14,908 nt of DNA from Bacteroidota bacterium (GCA_028877005.1 JAGWPI010000284.1:1-14908), one strand, 5' to 3'. Positions 6,840 through 14,724 are shown, counted from the first letter of the stretch. The notes: generated by a model not told the origin, from the sequence alone. Numbers and translations are program-made.

Positions 6840-8357
6840 TTACGACAATAATTGTAGGGTATGCTTAATACGATGAATAGTAGCTGCCTGGCCAATAGCT
6901 GCTGCAATATCAAATACATGTGGTCCAAATTTTCCACCTACTAGCATAATTCTAAAGGGCAACATAAGCTCTCCGGGTTTTAATTGATGTGCTGCTGCCA
7001 TTTCTTTAAAATCTTTTTCTAAATTTTCTGCATCCCAACTAGTAGCTAATTCTAAATTTCGAATAAGTTCTACAAAAAATTGTTGTTTAGCAGCATTCCA
7101 TTTGCCGTTAATTGCAGCAGTATCAATTTGTTCAGGGTGTTGAAAGAAAAAAGACGATTGTGTTACAAAGTCGGGTAATAACTGGCAACGTTCTTTCACT
7201 AAATCCATTACTTGGTGCAAATAATTATCATTGTTAATGTGTATACCTGCTTTTTCAAAATAAGGTTTTACTTTATCGGCATAGTGTTGAACAGGCAGTT
7301 GTTGAAGCCAACTATGGTTGAACCATTTAGCCTTTTCATAATCAAATCGGGCACCGCCTTTGTGTATACGTTCAATAGAAAAATTTTCAATTAATTCTGT
7401 TAATGAAAAAATTTCTTGTTCGCTGCCATTATTCCATCCCAGCATGGCTAGCATATTTACAAAAGCTTCAGGCAGGAAGCCACGTTCCTTAAAACCGGTG
7501 GTTGTATTTCCGGTGCTGGGGTCAGTCCAATCCATGGCAAATACGGGAAAACCTAATCGCTCGCCATCACGTTTACTCAATTTGCCATTACCATCCGGTT
7601 TTAAAATTAAGGGTAGGTGTGCCCATTGCGGCATTTTATCTAATCCAAATAAATATTTCCATAGCAAAATATGTATAGGGGCACTAGGTAACCATTCTTC
7701 ACCCCTAAAAGCGTGAGATATTTGCATTAAATAATCATCTACTACTACTGCCAAATGGTAAGTAGGCATTCCATCAGCTTTTAATAATACTTTATCATCA
7801 GTTAGGCCGGTATCAAAAGTTACAGTACCTCTAATCATATCATTACAAGTAACAGTTTCATGCTCGGGCATTTTTATGCGAATTACATATGGTACATTGG
7901 CTGCTAATTTTTCTAGTACTTCCTCCGGTGAAAGACTAAGCGAATTAATGCATTGCTTTCTGGTTTGGTGATTGTATTGAAAATTAGGAATAGTTTTCCG
8001 TTTTTCTTCTAATTGTTCAGGCGTATCAAAAGCATAATAAGCATAGCCTTTTTCAATTAATTCTAAGGCATAAGATTTGTATATTGGTTTTCTTTCACTT
8101 TGTCTATACGGCGCAAATGGTCCACCGTTAACCGGGCTTTCATCCGGTATTAATCCGCACCACTGCAAACAATCAAAAATATATTGTTCTGCGCCGGCAA
8201 CAAATCGGGTTTGGTCAGTATCTTCTATTCTCACTATAAAACTGCCATTGTTTTGTTTAGCAAATAGGTAGTTAAATAATACAGTACGTACACCACCTAA
8301 ATGTAAACCACCCGTAGGAGAGGGGGCAAAACGAACCCTTACTTTTTTATTTTCCAT
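6840..8357 (-). CDS. gltX: glutamyl-tRNA synthetase
   Basis: This class I aminoacyl-tRNA synthetase charges tRNA-Glu with glutamate in the cytoplasm. The 505 residues fit the family. The HIGH-type motif is HLGG at 19-22 within APSPTGGLHLGG, and the KMSKS-type motif is KLSKR at 259-263. Also seen are RIEDTDQTR (43-51), the family motif YRQSER (84-89) and FRGEEWLPSAP (217-227). A C-terminal anticodon-binding domain follows. The start at 8357 is forced, because the HIGH motif lies so near the N-terminus that no later Met could serve. The ATG sits only 4 bases after a TATCTTTG -7 box, so the mRNA is predicted leaderless. I cannot tell from sequence alone whether it also charges tRNA-Gln. Confidence 0.97.
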   Translation of the reverse strand: MENKKVRVRFAPSPTGGLHLGGVRTVLFNYLFAKQNNGSFIVRIEDTDQTRFVAGAEQYIFDCLQWCGLIPDESPVNGGPFAPYRQSERKPIYKSYALELIEKGYAYYAFDTPEQLEEKRKTIPNFQYNHQTRKQCINSLSLSPEEVLEKLAANVPYVIRIKMPEHETVTCNDMIRGTVTFDTGLTDDKVLLKADGMPTYHLAVVVDDYLMQISHAFRGEEWLPSAPIHILLWKYLFGLDKMPQWAHLPLILKPDGNGKLSKRDGERLGFPVFAMDWTDPSTGNTTTGFKERGFLPEAFVNMLAMLGWNNGSEQEIFSLTELIENFSIERIHKGGARFDYEKAKWFNHSWLQQLPVQHYADKVKPYFEKAGIHINNDNYLHQVMDLVKERCQLLPDFVTQSSFFFQHPEQIDTAAINGKWNAAKQQFFVELIRNLELATSWDAENLEKDFKEMAAAHQLKPGELMLPFRIMLVGGKFGPHVFDIAAAIGQAATIHRIKHTLQLLS

Positions 8358-8361
8358 GGTG

Positions 8362-8369
8362 CAAAGATA
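8362..8369 (-). promoter_or_regulatory. -7 box of the gltX promoter (predicted leaderless)
   Basis: The minus strand reads TATCTTTG, a perfect TAnnTTTG match, 4 bases upstream of the gltX ATG. With the usual -11 to -4 placement of this box, the first transcribed base falls on or next to the A of ATG. It mirrors an identical box for the divergent deacetylase gene 42 bases away. No clear -33 element is visible. Confidence 0.6.
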
Positions 8370-8411
8370 ATACTGCCACTTACTTTCTGTACGCTTAAAT
8401 GTATTTAGAAA

Positions 8412-8419
8412 TATCTTTG
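8412..8419 (+). promoter_or_regulatory. -7 box of the deacetylase promoter (predicted leaderless)
   Basis: TATCTTTG, identical to the gltX box and also exactly 4 bases before its ATG (8424). Start of transcription should fall at or beside the A of the start codon. Upstream TTTCTG near 8384-8389 is at best a poor -33 box. Confidence 0.6.
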
Positions 8420-8423
8420 TACT

Positions 8424-9062
8424 ATGTATTTTGTTAAAACACCGTGGTGGTTACGCAGCTTATATCCGAAATTAACTTGGCGTATGCCAGTAAATGAAAA
8501 AAAATTATTTCTAACATTTGATGATGGTCCTGAAATAACAGCTACTCCTTTTGTCTTAGATATACTTAAAGAATATAATGCAAAAGCTACATTTTTTTGT
8601 TTAGGTAAAAATGTGGCTTCGCATCCTAACATATATGAACGAATATTAGCCGAGGGGCATGCAGTAGGTAATCATACTTTTAAGCATTTAAACGGATGGA
8701 AAGTGAATAACAAACAATATATTAATGATGTGATGGAAGCTGCAAAATATATTGACAGTAATTTATTTAGGCCTCCTTATGGCCGCATTACTCGTTTTCA
8801 ATCGGCTGTTTTACAAAGCGCATCTAAAACCGCTATGCAACTTCCCTTTAAAATTGTAATGTGGGATGTACTAAGCGGTGATTTTGATATACATATTTCT
8901 TCAGAAAAATGTTTATCTAATGTAATTAATTATGCACAAGCTGGCTCTATTATTGTATTTCACGATAGTGTTAAAGCCTTTACCCATCTGCAATATGTAT
9001 TGCCTAAAGTGCTAATTCACTTTGCTGAAAAGGGCTTTCAGTTTCAAAATTTATCGCATTAA
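8424..9062 (+). CDS. polysaccharide deacetylase (NodB homology domain, carbohydrate esterase 4)
   Basis: A metal-dependent hydrolase that removes N- or O-acetyl groups from glycans such as chitin oligomers or peptidoglycan. In 212 residues the NodB motifs appear in order. They are TFDDGP (31-36; Asp33 as base, Asp34 as metal ligand), the HTFKH pair His84/His88 as metal ligands, RPPYG (116-120), WDVLSGDFD (147-155) and IIVFHD (176-181) with His180. All key residues are intact. No signal peptide or transmembrane segment is seen, so the compartment and substrate are unclear. The start at 8424 is preferred over Met21 because the N-terminal TPWWL...YPKLTWR stretch looks conserved in Bacteroidota homologues from memory, despite the promoter box only 4 bases upstream. 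A hairpin follows the stop. Confidence 0.92.
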   Translation: MYFVKTPWWLRSLYPKLTWRMPVNEKKLFLTFDDGPEITATPFVLDILKEYNAKATFFCLGKNVASHPNIYERILAEGHAVGNHTFKHLNGWKVNNKQYINDVMEAAKYIDSNLFRPPYGRITRFQSAVLQSASKTAMQLPFKIVMWDVLSGDFDIHISSEKCLSNVINYAQAGSIIVFHDSVKAFTHLQYVLPKVLIHFAEKGFQFQNLSH

Positions 9063-9068
9063 AAAAAT

Positions 9069-9096
9069 GGCCAGAGTAAAAACTCCGGCCCTGTTT
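9069..9096 (+). terminator. hairpin terminator after the deacetylase gene
   Basis: The stem GGCCAGAGT (9069-9077) pairs with ACTCCGGCC (9082-9090), with one A/C mismatch and an AAAA loop, 6 bases after the stop codon. The rightward tail is only moderately T-rich (CTGTTTATT). Read leftward, the tail is a longer T-run, but no minus-strand gene ends here. A second AT-only hairpin (9112-9133, AAAACAAA / TTTGTTTT) with a T-rich tail follows and may assist. The rest of the gap to 9207 shows nothing else. Confidence 0.6.
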
Positions 9097-9207
9097 ATTC
9101 CGTACCCTATGAAAACAAAATTGAATTTGTTTTTTAATTTTTTATCAACGGATAAATGCAACACTTAAACGTCGTCAATTCGTTTTTATTGTAACAAAAA
9201 AAAAATT

Positions 9208-9975
9208 ATGCAGTTTATTGATACACATACACATTTATATGTAGAAGAATTTAACAGCGATAGAACAGCTGTAATGCAAAGAGCTATTGATGCGGGCATT
9301 ACCAAAATGTTTTTACCTGCTATTGATGCAGGTACTTATGAGGTAATGATGCAATTGGAAAAAACATATCCCGAACATTGTTTTGCCATGATGGGCTTAC
9401 ATCCCTGCTCTGTAAATGAAAATGTTCAACAAGCTTTACAAATTGTTCAAGACTGGCTGAATAAGCGACACTTTGTTGCTATTGGAGAAATAGGACTAGA
9501 TTTTTATTGGGATAAAACATTTACACAACAGCAATATGAAGCATTTGACACACAGATGCAGTTAGCTCTCGAAAAAAAAATTCCCATTGTTATACATACC
9601 CGCAATGCTATGCAAGAAACAATTAACAGGGTTAAACCCTTTTCAACAAAAGGGTTAACCGGCATATTTCATTGTTTCAGCGGCAGTTATGAAAGCGCTA
9701 AACAAATTATAGATATGAATTTTAGCTTAGGCATAGGTGGTGTATTAACCTATAAAAATGCAGGATTATCGGCGGTATTAGACAAAATTCCACTATCTTC
9801 TATTGTGTTAGAAACGGATGCGCCTTATTTAACACCCGTACCATTCAGAGGTAAACGTAATGAATCTGCTTATCTAACATACATAGCCGAGTATTTAGCC
9901 ACTGTAAAAAAGGTTAGCTTAGCAGATGTAGCAGCTATTACCACTGCCAATGCAGAAAAAATATTTCAGGTATAA
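9208..9975 (+). CDS. TatD-family metal-dependent hydrolase/DNase
   Basis: A 255-residue amidohydrolase-fold (TIM barrel) enzyme of the TatD/YcfH group, cytoplasmic, with reported 3'-5' nuclease activity in characterised members. The metal ligands are all visible. They are the HxH pair His7/His9 in DTHTHLY, Glu94 in GEIGLDFYWD (93-102), His130 in IVIHTR, His155 in GIFHCFSGS (152-160) and Asp204 in LETDAPYLTP (201-210). FRGKRNES (213-220) is the usual C-terminal family motif. Length and start are normal. It stands alone between two short intergenic regions, with tRNA-Ser about 140 bases downstream. No obvious promoter box lies upstream. Whether this is TatD, YcfH/YabD or YjjV cannot be settled. 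Confidence 0.93.
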   Translation: MQFIDTHTHLYVEEFNSDRTAVMQRAIDAGITKMFLPAIDAGTYEVMMQLEKTYPEHCFAMMGLHPCSVNENVQQALQIVQDWLNKRHFVAIGEIGLDFYWDKTFTQQQYEAFDTQMQLALEKKIPIVIHTRNAMQETINRVKPFSTKGLTGIFHCFSGSYESAKQIIDMNFSLGIGGVLTYKNAGLSAVLDKIPLSSIVLETDAPYLTPVPFRGKRNESAYLTYIAEYLATVKKVSLADVAAITTANAEKIFQV

Positions 9976-9986
9976 ACAGGAACAAC

Positions 9987-9994
9987 TATTTTTG
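9987..9994 (+). promoter_or_regulatory. candidate -7 box upstream of tRNA-Ser
   Basis: TATTTTTG matches TAnnTTTG just after the tatD-family stop. Predicted start is near 9998, which gives a leader of about 119 bases before the tRNA. The leader contains the self-complementary TAGCTA twice (around 10005-10021). No closer promoter to the tRNA is visible. Confidence 0.4.
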
Positions 9995-10116
9995 CGGCCC
10001 GGTAATAGCTACCATAGCTACATGTTTATGATACTGGCTATAGAAACTCCGGTTAAACTGCTGTTGCGTCGCAATCCGTTCATCTGTAACAAGTACAGCA
10101 GCAAAACCTGCCAAAC

Positions 10117-10203
10117 AGAGGGGTGTCCGAGTGGTTGAAGGAGCACGCCTGGAAAGTGTGTATACGGGAAACCGTATCGAGGGTTCGAATCCCTTCCCCT
10201 CTG
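10117..10203 (+). tRNA. tRNA-Ser (anticodon GGA)
   Basis: The 87-base cloverleaf folds by eye. The acceptor is AGAGGGG (10117-10123) with CCCCTCT (10196-10202), 7 perfect pairs, and discriminator G10203. The D stem is TCC/GGA. The anticodon stem CACGC/GTGTG holds loop CTGGAAA, with anticodon GGA at 10151-10153 reading UCC/UCU codons. The long variable arm TATACGG/CCGTATC identifies a class II serine tRNA. The T arm is GAGGG-TTCGAAT-CCCTT. The 3' CCA is not encoded (CAT follows), so it is added after transcription. Confidence 0.97.
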
Positions 10204-10210
10204 CATAATA

Positions 10211-10268
10211 TTGTACTCCATATTTTTAAATTCATTATATTAAATTTTCATTAATTTTCCGAGTACAA
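10211..10268. repeat. 8-bp inverted repeat flanking an AT-rich spacer
   Basis: TTGTACTC (10211-10218) and GAGTACAA (10261-10268) are perfect inverted copies around 42 bases of almost pure A/T. They lie 7 bases after tRNA-Ser and about 100 bases before the receptor promoter. They might be operator half-sites, a weak long-loop hairpin ending the tRNA transcript, or chance. There is no T-run at the end. Confidence 0.35.
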
Positions 10269-10370
10269 AATATTTTCCCGCTTATATTTATTTCAATACA
10301 TTAATATCTGTTTAAAAAAAGATTAATAATTGCTTAATACAAAAAAGGCTGTATGGCTAATTTGGACGAA

Positions 10371-10378
10371 TACTTTTG
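10371..10378 (+). promoter_or_regulatory. -7 box of the TonB-dependent receptor operon
   Basis: TACTTTTG fully matches TAnnTTTG. Predicted start near 10382 leaves about 18 bases before the GTG at 10400. The box overlaps the in-frame TTG at 10376, which therefore cannot be the translation start if this promoter is used. No good -33 box at normal spacing. Confidence 0.55.
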
Positions 10379-10399
10379 TGCCAAATAAAGCCATTGTTT

Positions 10400-13207
10400 G
10401 TGAAGAAAATTATTTTATTGTTGATTAACAGCCTTATTTGTGTAGCATTGTTTGCGCAAAATATTACCATACAAGGTAAAGTAATCGGTAGCAAGAATGA
10501 GCCACTAGCCGGTGCTACTATTACCATATCAGGCGATGCATCTATGGTTATTAAAACCAATGTTGATGGTATTTTTTCATTTAAAACTGAACCGGGCAAA
10601 AAATATACCTTACAAATTAGTTACGTGGGGTATCAACTCAAAACCATTACCGATGTTACTGCCAATAGCAATACAGAGCCGCTATCCATTCATTTAACCG
10701 ATGCCGGCAATAATTTAGGCGATGTTACTGTAAAAGCCACTTCCCGAACGCAGGCCAAAGCAGAAACTATTAATAGCGCCATTCAATACCAAAAAAATAC
10801 AGCAGTGGTAGCGCAAGTACTTTCAGCAGAAGCCATTAAACGTACTCCTGATAGAAATACCGGCGAGGTATTGAAAAGAATTCCGGGGCTGTCGGTAATT
10901 GATGGTCGTTATTTGGTGGTTCGTGGTTTGGCCGATCGATATAATCAAGCTATGTTAAATGGTATTTTATTAAGTAGCACAGAACCTGATAGAAAAACTT
11001 TTGCTTTTGATATTTTTCCCTCAAATATTATTGACAATATTATTGTTAATAAAACTTTTTTACCCGAATATTCCGGTGAATGGGCCGGAGGATTGGTGCA
11101 AATAACCACCAATGATGTGCCTATTAAAAAATTTTTGGAAATACAGGCTGGAACCGGTTTTAATACACAAACCGTTGGTCACGATTTCTATCAATACAAG
11201 GGTGGTAAACTCGATTTTTTGGGATTTGATGATGGTACCCGTGCATTACCTGCCGATTTACCAACTAAATCTGCTTTTAATGAATTAACACCTGAACAAA
11301 AAACAGTATATGGTAAACAGTTTGAGAATATTTGGACTTCTAGTCCGAACAATAAAATATTGCAATTACTTTCTAAAAATTTTAGAATAGCAGGTGGATT
11401 TAATACGGCAATGGGAAGCCGTAATAAACTAGGTGGCGTATTTGCATTAAATTATAACTTAACGCCTCGCAATACTTTTTTTGAAAATAGAATTTTTTCA
11501 TTTTCTAATAATCAGGCAAGTGTAAATTTTGATTACAGCAATAATAAATATGCTAACGATGTTTTATGGGGTGCTTTGGGTTCATTAACCTTGCAATTAG
11601 GTAGTTATCACAAAATATCATGGAAAAATATTTTTAATGTAAATTCTAGTAACTACAGTACTGAGCGTACCGGCAAAGATTTTGAAAGCAATTCAACCAT
11701 TGGCGATAATATTCGTGCAACAGAACTAGCTTTTAAAGCCAATACTTATTTTAATACCAATATATCCGGCGAACATTTCATTCGTCCCTTACAAATAAAA
11801 TTAGATTGGTTTGGCAGTTTTGCTATCTTAGACCAATACATTCCTGATCAACGTCGTGTACAGTACAATCAGGATGATCCATTAATTCCAACTTCACCAT
11901 ACTCTCTTTTAATTAGTGCATCTAAAACATCACAAAGAAGTGGTAGCAGATTCTATGGTTTTTTAAACGATTATATTTATACCACAGGGGCTAATATAAC
12001 TAAATCAATTCGTTGGAATAATCAATTGCAAAATATAAAAGCAGGTTATTTCTTTCAAGTAAAAGATCGATTATTTGATTCACGGCCTTTTGCTATTTAT
12101 TTACCTATTGATAACCCTACTTTACGTTTAGAGCCGCCTGCCGTGGTGTTTAGTCCTCAAAATTTTGGAAATGGTACCGATAATAAATTTGCCTTTAATG
12201 AAATATATGATATACGTTATAGGTACTTAGCTAACTCAATTTTAAACGCAGGTTTTCTGCAAATAGATAACCAATTATTGCAAAATAAATTACGAATTAT
12301 TTGGGGTGCCAGAGTAGAAAATTTTGATCAGCTATTAGGGAGTGTACGTAAATCTGATCCACGTTATTTGCATACCGAAAAATTAGATGTATTGCCTGGT
12401 ATAAATGCCACTTATAAACTAAACAATGCAGTTAATCTGCGCTTAGCCGGTTCTCAAACCGTTATTAGGCCAGAGTTTAGAGAACTAGCATCTTTTTCAT
12501 TTTATGATTTTGATTTAGGGGCAACTATAACAGGTAATCCTAATTTGCCTAGAACCAAAGTAACCAATTTTGATTTACGCTATGAGTTTTACCCTAAAGC
12601 AGGTGAGTTATTTAATGTGGGTCTCTTTTATAAATATTTCCAAAATCCAAGTGAGTTGTATTTTAATAATACAGGTGCAGGAAGCTCAGGTACATTTAAC
12701 TATATTTCGCCTGATGATGCACAAAGTGTAGGAGCTGAGGTTGAATTTAGAAAAAAATTAGATTTTAGTAATGCATTAAAAAACTTTACTGTACAAGGTA
12801 ATTTGTCCTATATCTACAATCGTATACCCAGTTTAAATAGGCCCATGCAAGGGCAAAGCCCTTATTTAATAAATATTGGTATACAATATGATTTGCCTGT
12901 ATTAGGTTTAAATACCACATTATTATTTAATCAAATAGGAAGACGCATATATTATGTAGGTGGTAGTGATAATCCTCCGGTATGGGAAGCTCCAAGACCT
13001 CTGCTTGATTTGCAGGTAGCAAAAAAAGTATTGAAAAATAGAGGTGAAATTAAATTAAATATTTCTGATATTATTAATCAAGAAGCTAGGTTTTATCATG
13101 ATTTGAATGATAATAAAAAATATGATGCTGGTACCGATGCACTAGCTATCAGAAGAAAATATGGCACCAATGTTTCACTGTCATTTGCTTATTCTATTAT
13201 TAAATAA
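10400..13207 (+). CDS. TonB-dependent outer-membrane receptor with carboxypeptidase-regulatory-like domain
   Basis: A 22-stranded outer-membrane barrel that imports a ligand using TonB-ExbBD energy; the ligand is unknown. The GTG at 10400 gives 935 residues with a clean signal peptide (KK, a Leu/Ile core, then LFAQ at 17-20). The frame is open further up to a TTG at 10376, but that codon lies inside the promoter box. Residues about 21-100 are the CarboxypepD_reg-like beta-sandwich (ITIQGKVIGS, PLAGATITIS, DGIFSFKT, YTLQISYVGYQ). The plug follows, about 115-240 (VLKRIPGLSVIDGRYLVVRG, DIFPSNIIDNI, GGLVQITT), and the barrel runs to the C-terminus. It lacks an adjacent SusD partner; the next gene, 33 bases on, is a beta-helix lipoprotein, probably cotranscribed. 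The last residues (SFAYSIIK) do not end in the aromatic residue common in barrels. Confidence 0.93.
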   Translation: MKKIILLLINSLICVALFAQNITIQGKVIGSKNEPLAGATITISGDASMVIKTNVDGIFSFKTEPGKKYTLQISYVGYQLKTITDVTANSNTEPLSIHLTDAGNNLGDVTVKATSRTQAKAETINSAIQYQKNTAVVAQVLSAEAIKRTPDRNTGEVLKRIPGLSVIDGRYLVVRGLADRYNQAMLNGILLSSTEPDRKTFAFDIFPSNIIDNIIVNKTFLPEYSGEWAGGLVQITTNDVPIKKFLEIQAGTGFNTQTVGHDFYQYKGGKLDFLGFDDGTRALPADLPTKSAFNELTPEQKTVYGKQFENIWTSSPNNKILQLLSKNFRIAGGFNTAMGSRNKLGGVFALNYNLTPRNTFFENRIFSFSNNQASVNFDYSNNKYANDVLWGALGSLTLQLGSYHKISWKNIFNVNSSNYSTERTGKDFESNSTIGDNIRATELAFKANTYFNTNISGEHFIRPLQIKLDWFGSFAILDQYIPDQRRVQYNQDDPLIPTSPYSLLISASKTSQRSGSRFYGFLNDYIYTTGANITKSIRWNNQLQNIKAGYFFQVKDRLFDSRPFAIYLPIDNPTLRLEPPAVVFSPQNFGNGTDNKFAFNEIYDIRYRYLANSILNAGFLQIDNQLLQNKLRIIWGARVENFDQLLGSVRKSDPRYLHTEKLDVLPGINATYKLNNAVNLRLAGSQTVIRPEFRELASFSFYDFDLGATITGNPNLPRTKVTNFDLRYEFYPKAGELFNVGLFYKYFQNPSELYFNNTGAGSSGTFNYISPDDAQSVGAEVEFRKKLDFSNALKNFTVQGNLSYIYNRIPSLNRPMQGQSPYLINIGIQYDLPVLGLNTTLLFNQIGRRIYYVGGSDNPPVWEAPRPLLDLQVAKKVLKNRGEIKLNISDIINQEARFYHDLNDNKKYDAGTDALAIRRKYGTNVSLSFAYSIIK

Positions 13208-13240
13208 AACAATCATTTTTAAATTAAATTACTGTTACGT

Positions 13241-14650
13241 ATGAAGCAAACTATTTTATTCATGGCTATGGCACTGCTAGTAATTACAAGTTGCCGTAAA
13301 ATTGAAATGGATGGTGGTACAACCATCAATCCTAATCCCACTCCAACACCAGGTGTGGAAAATACTATATTAGAAGGAAGAATTAAAGTAAATACCACTT
13401 TAAAAGCTAATTATACCTATAAACTAAGGGGTTTGGTATATGTTACTGAAGGCGCTATTTTAACCATTGAGCCTGGTACCAAAATAGTGGGTGAATTAAA
13501 TAAAGCCGGGGGATTGGTTATTACACGGGGCTCTAAAATTATTGCCGATGGAACTGCCGATAAACCCATTGTATTTACATCTGAATCGCCAAATCCGCAA
13601 CGTGGCGATTGGTCCGGGGTTGTTTTATTGGGACAGGCACCTACCAATGCATCTTTTAATGGTCAGGCAGGTATTGGTGAAATTGAAGGTGGTATTAACA
13701 ATGCAGACGGATTAGGGTTGTATGGTTTGGGTAGCAGTTCTAACCCTGCAGACAATAGTGGTATTTTACGCTATGTTAGAATTGAATATGCCGGATATGC
13801 TTTTTTACCTGATAAAGAAATTAATGGGTTAACATTTGGCGGTGTGGGTAATGGAACAATTGTTGATTTTGTTCAAGTATCCTATGCAAATGATGACTCA
13901 TTTGAATGGTTTGGTGGCACCGTAAACTGTAAACACCTTATTTCTTTTAGAACATTAGATGATGATTTTGATACCGACAATGGCTTTCAAGGTAAAGTGC
14001 AGTTTGGTATTGCATTACGCGATAGTGCTGTAGCTGATATTTCGAAAAGTGAGGCTTTTGAAAGTGATAATGACGCCAATGGTAGCACGTTATTACCCCA
14101 AACAAATGCTGTATTTAGTAATATGACTGTTTTAGGCCCAAAAGCACAATTAAGCAACAAGGGTAATAGTTTGTTTTTATGTGGTGCACAAATAAGAAGA
14201 AACTCAAGCATCAGCATTATGAACTCAATTATTGCCGGATGGCCGCAAGGCTTGTTGATAGATGCCAGTAAGGGAACACCCACCGATTTAAATATAACTG
14301 CTTCTAACCCCACTTTGTTTGTTCAAAATACAATTATTTCCGGCTGTACAACTCCTGTTAAGTATGCTGCTTCTTCTACAGCACCAACGGGTGCAACCGA
14401 TGCTTCAATTTTAGATTGGTTTAATACAACTGCTTATAGTAATACAATTTTAAATAATAATAGCGATGTAGCTTTGGGCGATCCTTTTAATTATAGCAAT
14501 CCCGATTTCAATCCAACGCCTGCATCTCCGGCAAAAACAGGCGCTTCATTTGGTCATCCTAAATTAAATGGATGGTTTACTGCTGTAGCCTACCTAGGTG
14601 CTTGTGCACCTGGGGATACTTGGTGGAAAAGCTGGACTAAATTCAATTAG
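13241..14650 (+). CDS. surface lipoprotein with predicted beta-helix, receptor partner
   Basis: This 469-residue lipoprotein has a hydrophobic leader and lipobox ITSC ending at Cys18. A Thr/Pro/Asn-rich linker follows (about 24-38), then a repetitive domain that looks like a right-handed beta-helix. Recurrent motifs are LKGxVYVTEGAxLTIEPGT-like (62-80), GDWSGVVLLGQAPTN (122-136), YVRIEYAGYAF (178-188), GLTFGGVGNGT (196-206), DDSFEWFGGTVN (218-229) and an acidic cluster LDDDFDTDNGFQGK (239-252), which may bind metal. The C-terminus ends in AYLGACAPGDTWWKSWTKFN, a closing motif I recall in many Bacteroidota homologues. The family is common, but I know of no proven function. The 33-base spacing from the receptor and the shared terminator suggest it helps capture the receptor's ligand at the cell surface; this is inference. 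Confidence 0.85.
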   Translation: MKQTILFMAMALLVITSCRKIEMDGGTTINPNPTPTPGVENTILEGRIKVNTTLKANYTYKLRGLVYVTEGAILTIEPGTKIVGELNKAGGLVITRGSKIIADGTADKPIVFTSESPNPQRGDWSGVVLLGQAPTNASFNGQAGIGEIEGGINNADGLGLYGLGSSSNPADNSGILRYVRIEYAGYAFLPDKEINGLTFGGVGNGTIVDFVQVSYANDDSFEWFGGTVNCKHLISFRTLDDDFDTDNGFQGKVQFGIALRDSAVADISKSEAFESDNDANGSTLLPQTNAVFSNMTVLGPKAQLSNKGNSLFLCGAQIRRNSSISIMNSIIAGWPQGLLIDASKGTPTDLNITASNPTLFVQNTIISGCTTPVKYAASSTAPTGATDASILDWFNTTAYSNTILNNNSDVALGDPFNYSNPDFNPTPASPAKTGASFGHPKLNGWFTAVAYLGACAPGDTWWKSWTKFN

Positions 14651-14668
14651 TAAAAAAATGAATACTAT

Positions 14669-14702
14669 AACAGCCTTGTATTATACAGGGCTGTTTCTTT
14701 TT
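14669..14702 (+). terminator. strong intrinsic terminator of the receptor/lipoprotein operon
   Basis: A 12-bp stem (AACAGCCTTGTA / TACAGGGCTGTT, 14669-14695) contains one T/G pair and a 3-base loop, and is followed by TCTTTTT. It begins 18 bases after the lipoprotein stop. This is the clearest terminator in the window and marks the end of the two-gene unit. Confidence 0.9.
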
Positions 14703-14724
14703 GGATAATTTGAAAATTTTGCAT

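Noticed and set aside
9109..9168. 19-codon frame beginning MKTKLNLFF
   Set aside because: Too short, lies within an AT-rich hairpin region after a terminator, and has no promoter box or start context.
9950..10138. 62-codon plus-strand open frame over the end of the tatD-family gene and into the tRNA
   Set aside because: It overlaps two firm genes in another frame and shows no recognisable protein features.
10018..10221. 67-codon minus-strand open frame containing [18 protein letters not shown]
   Set aside because: It is antisense to tRNA-Ser(GGA). This peptide is the well-known spurious translation of serine tRNA genes.
10376..10399. Eight-codon N-terminal extension of the receptor from a TTG start
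   Set aside because: The TTG is part of the TACTTTTG promoter box and the extension spoils the signal peptide.
13417..14313. Minus-strand frames of 76 and 108 codons opposite the beta-helix lipoprotein gene
   Set aside because: Antisense shadows of a strongly supported gene; no family motifs or start signals.
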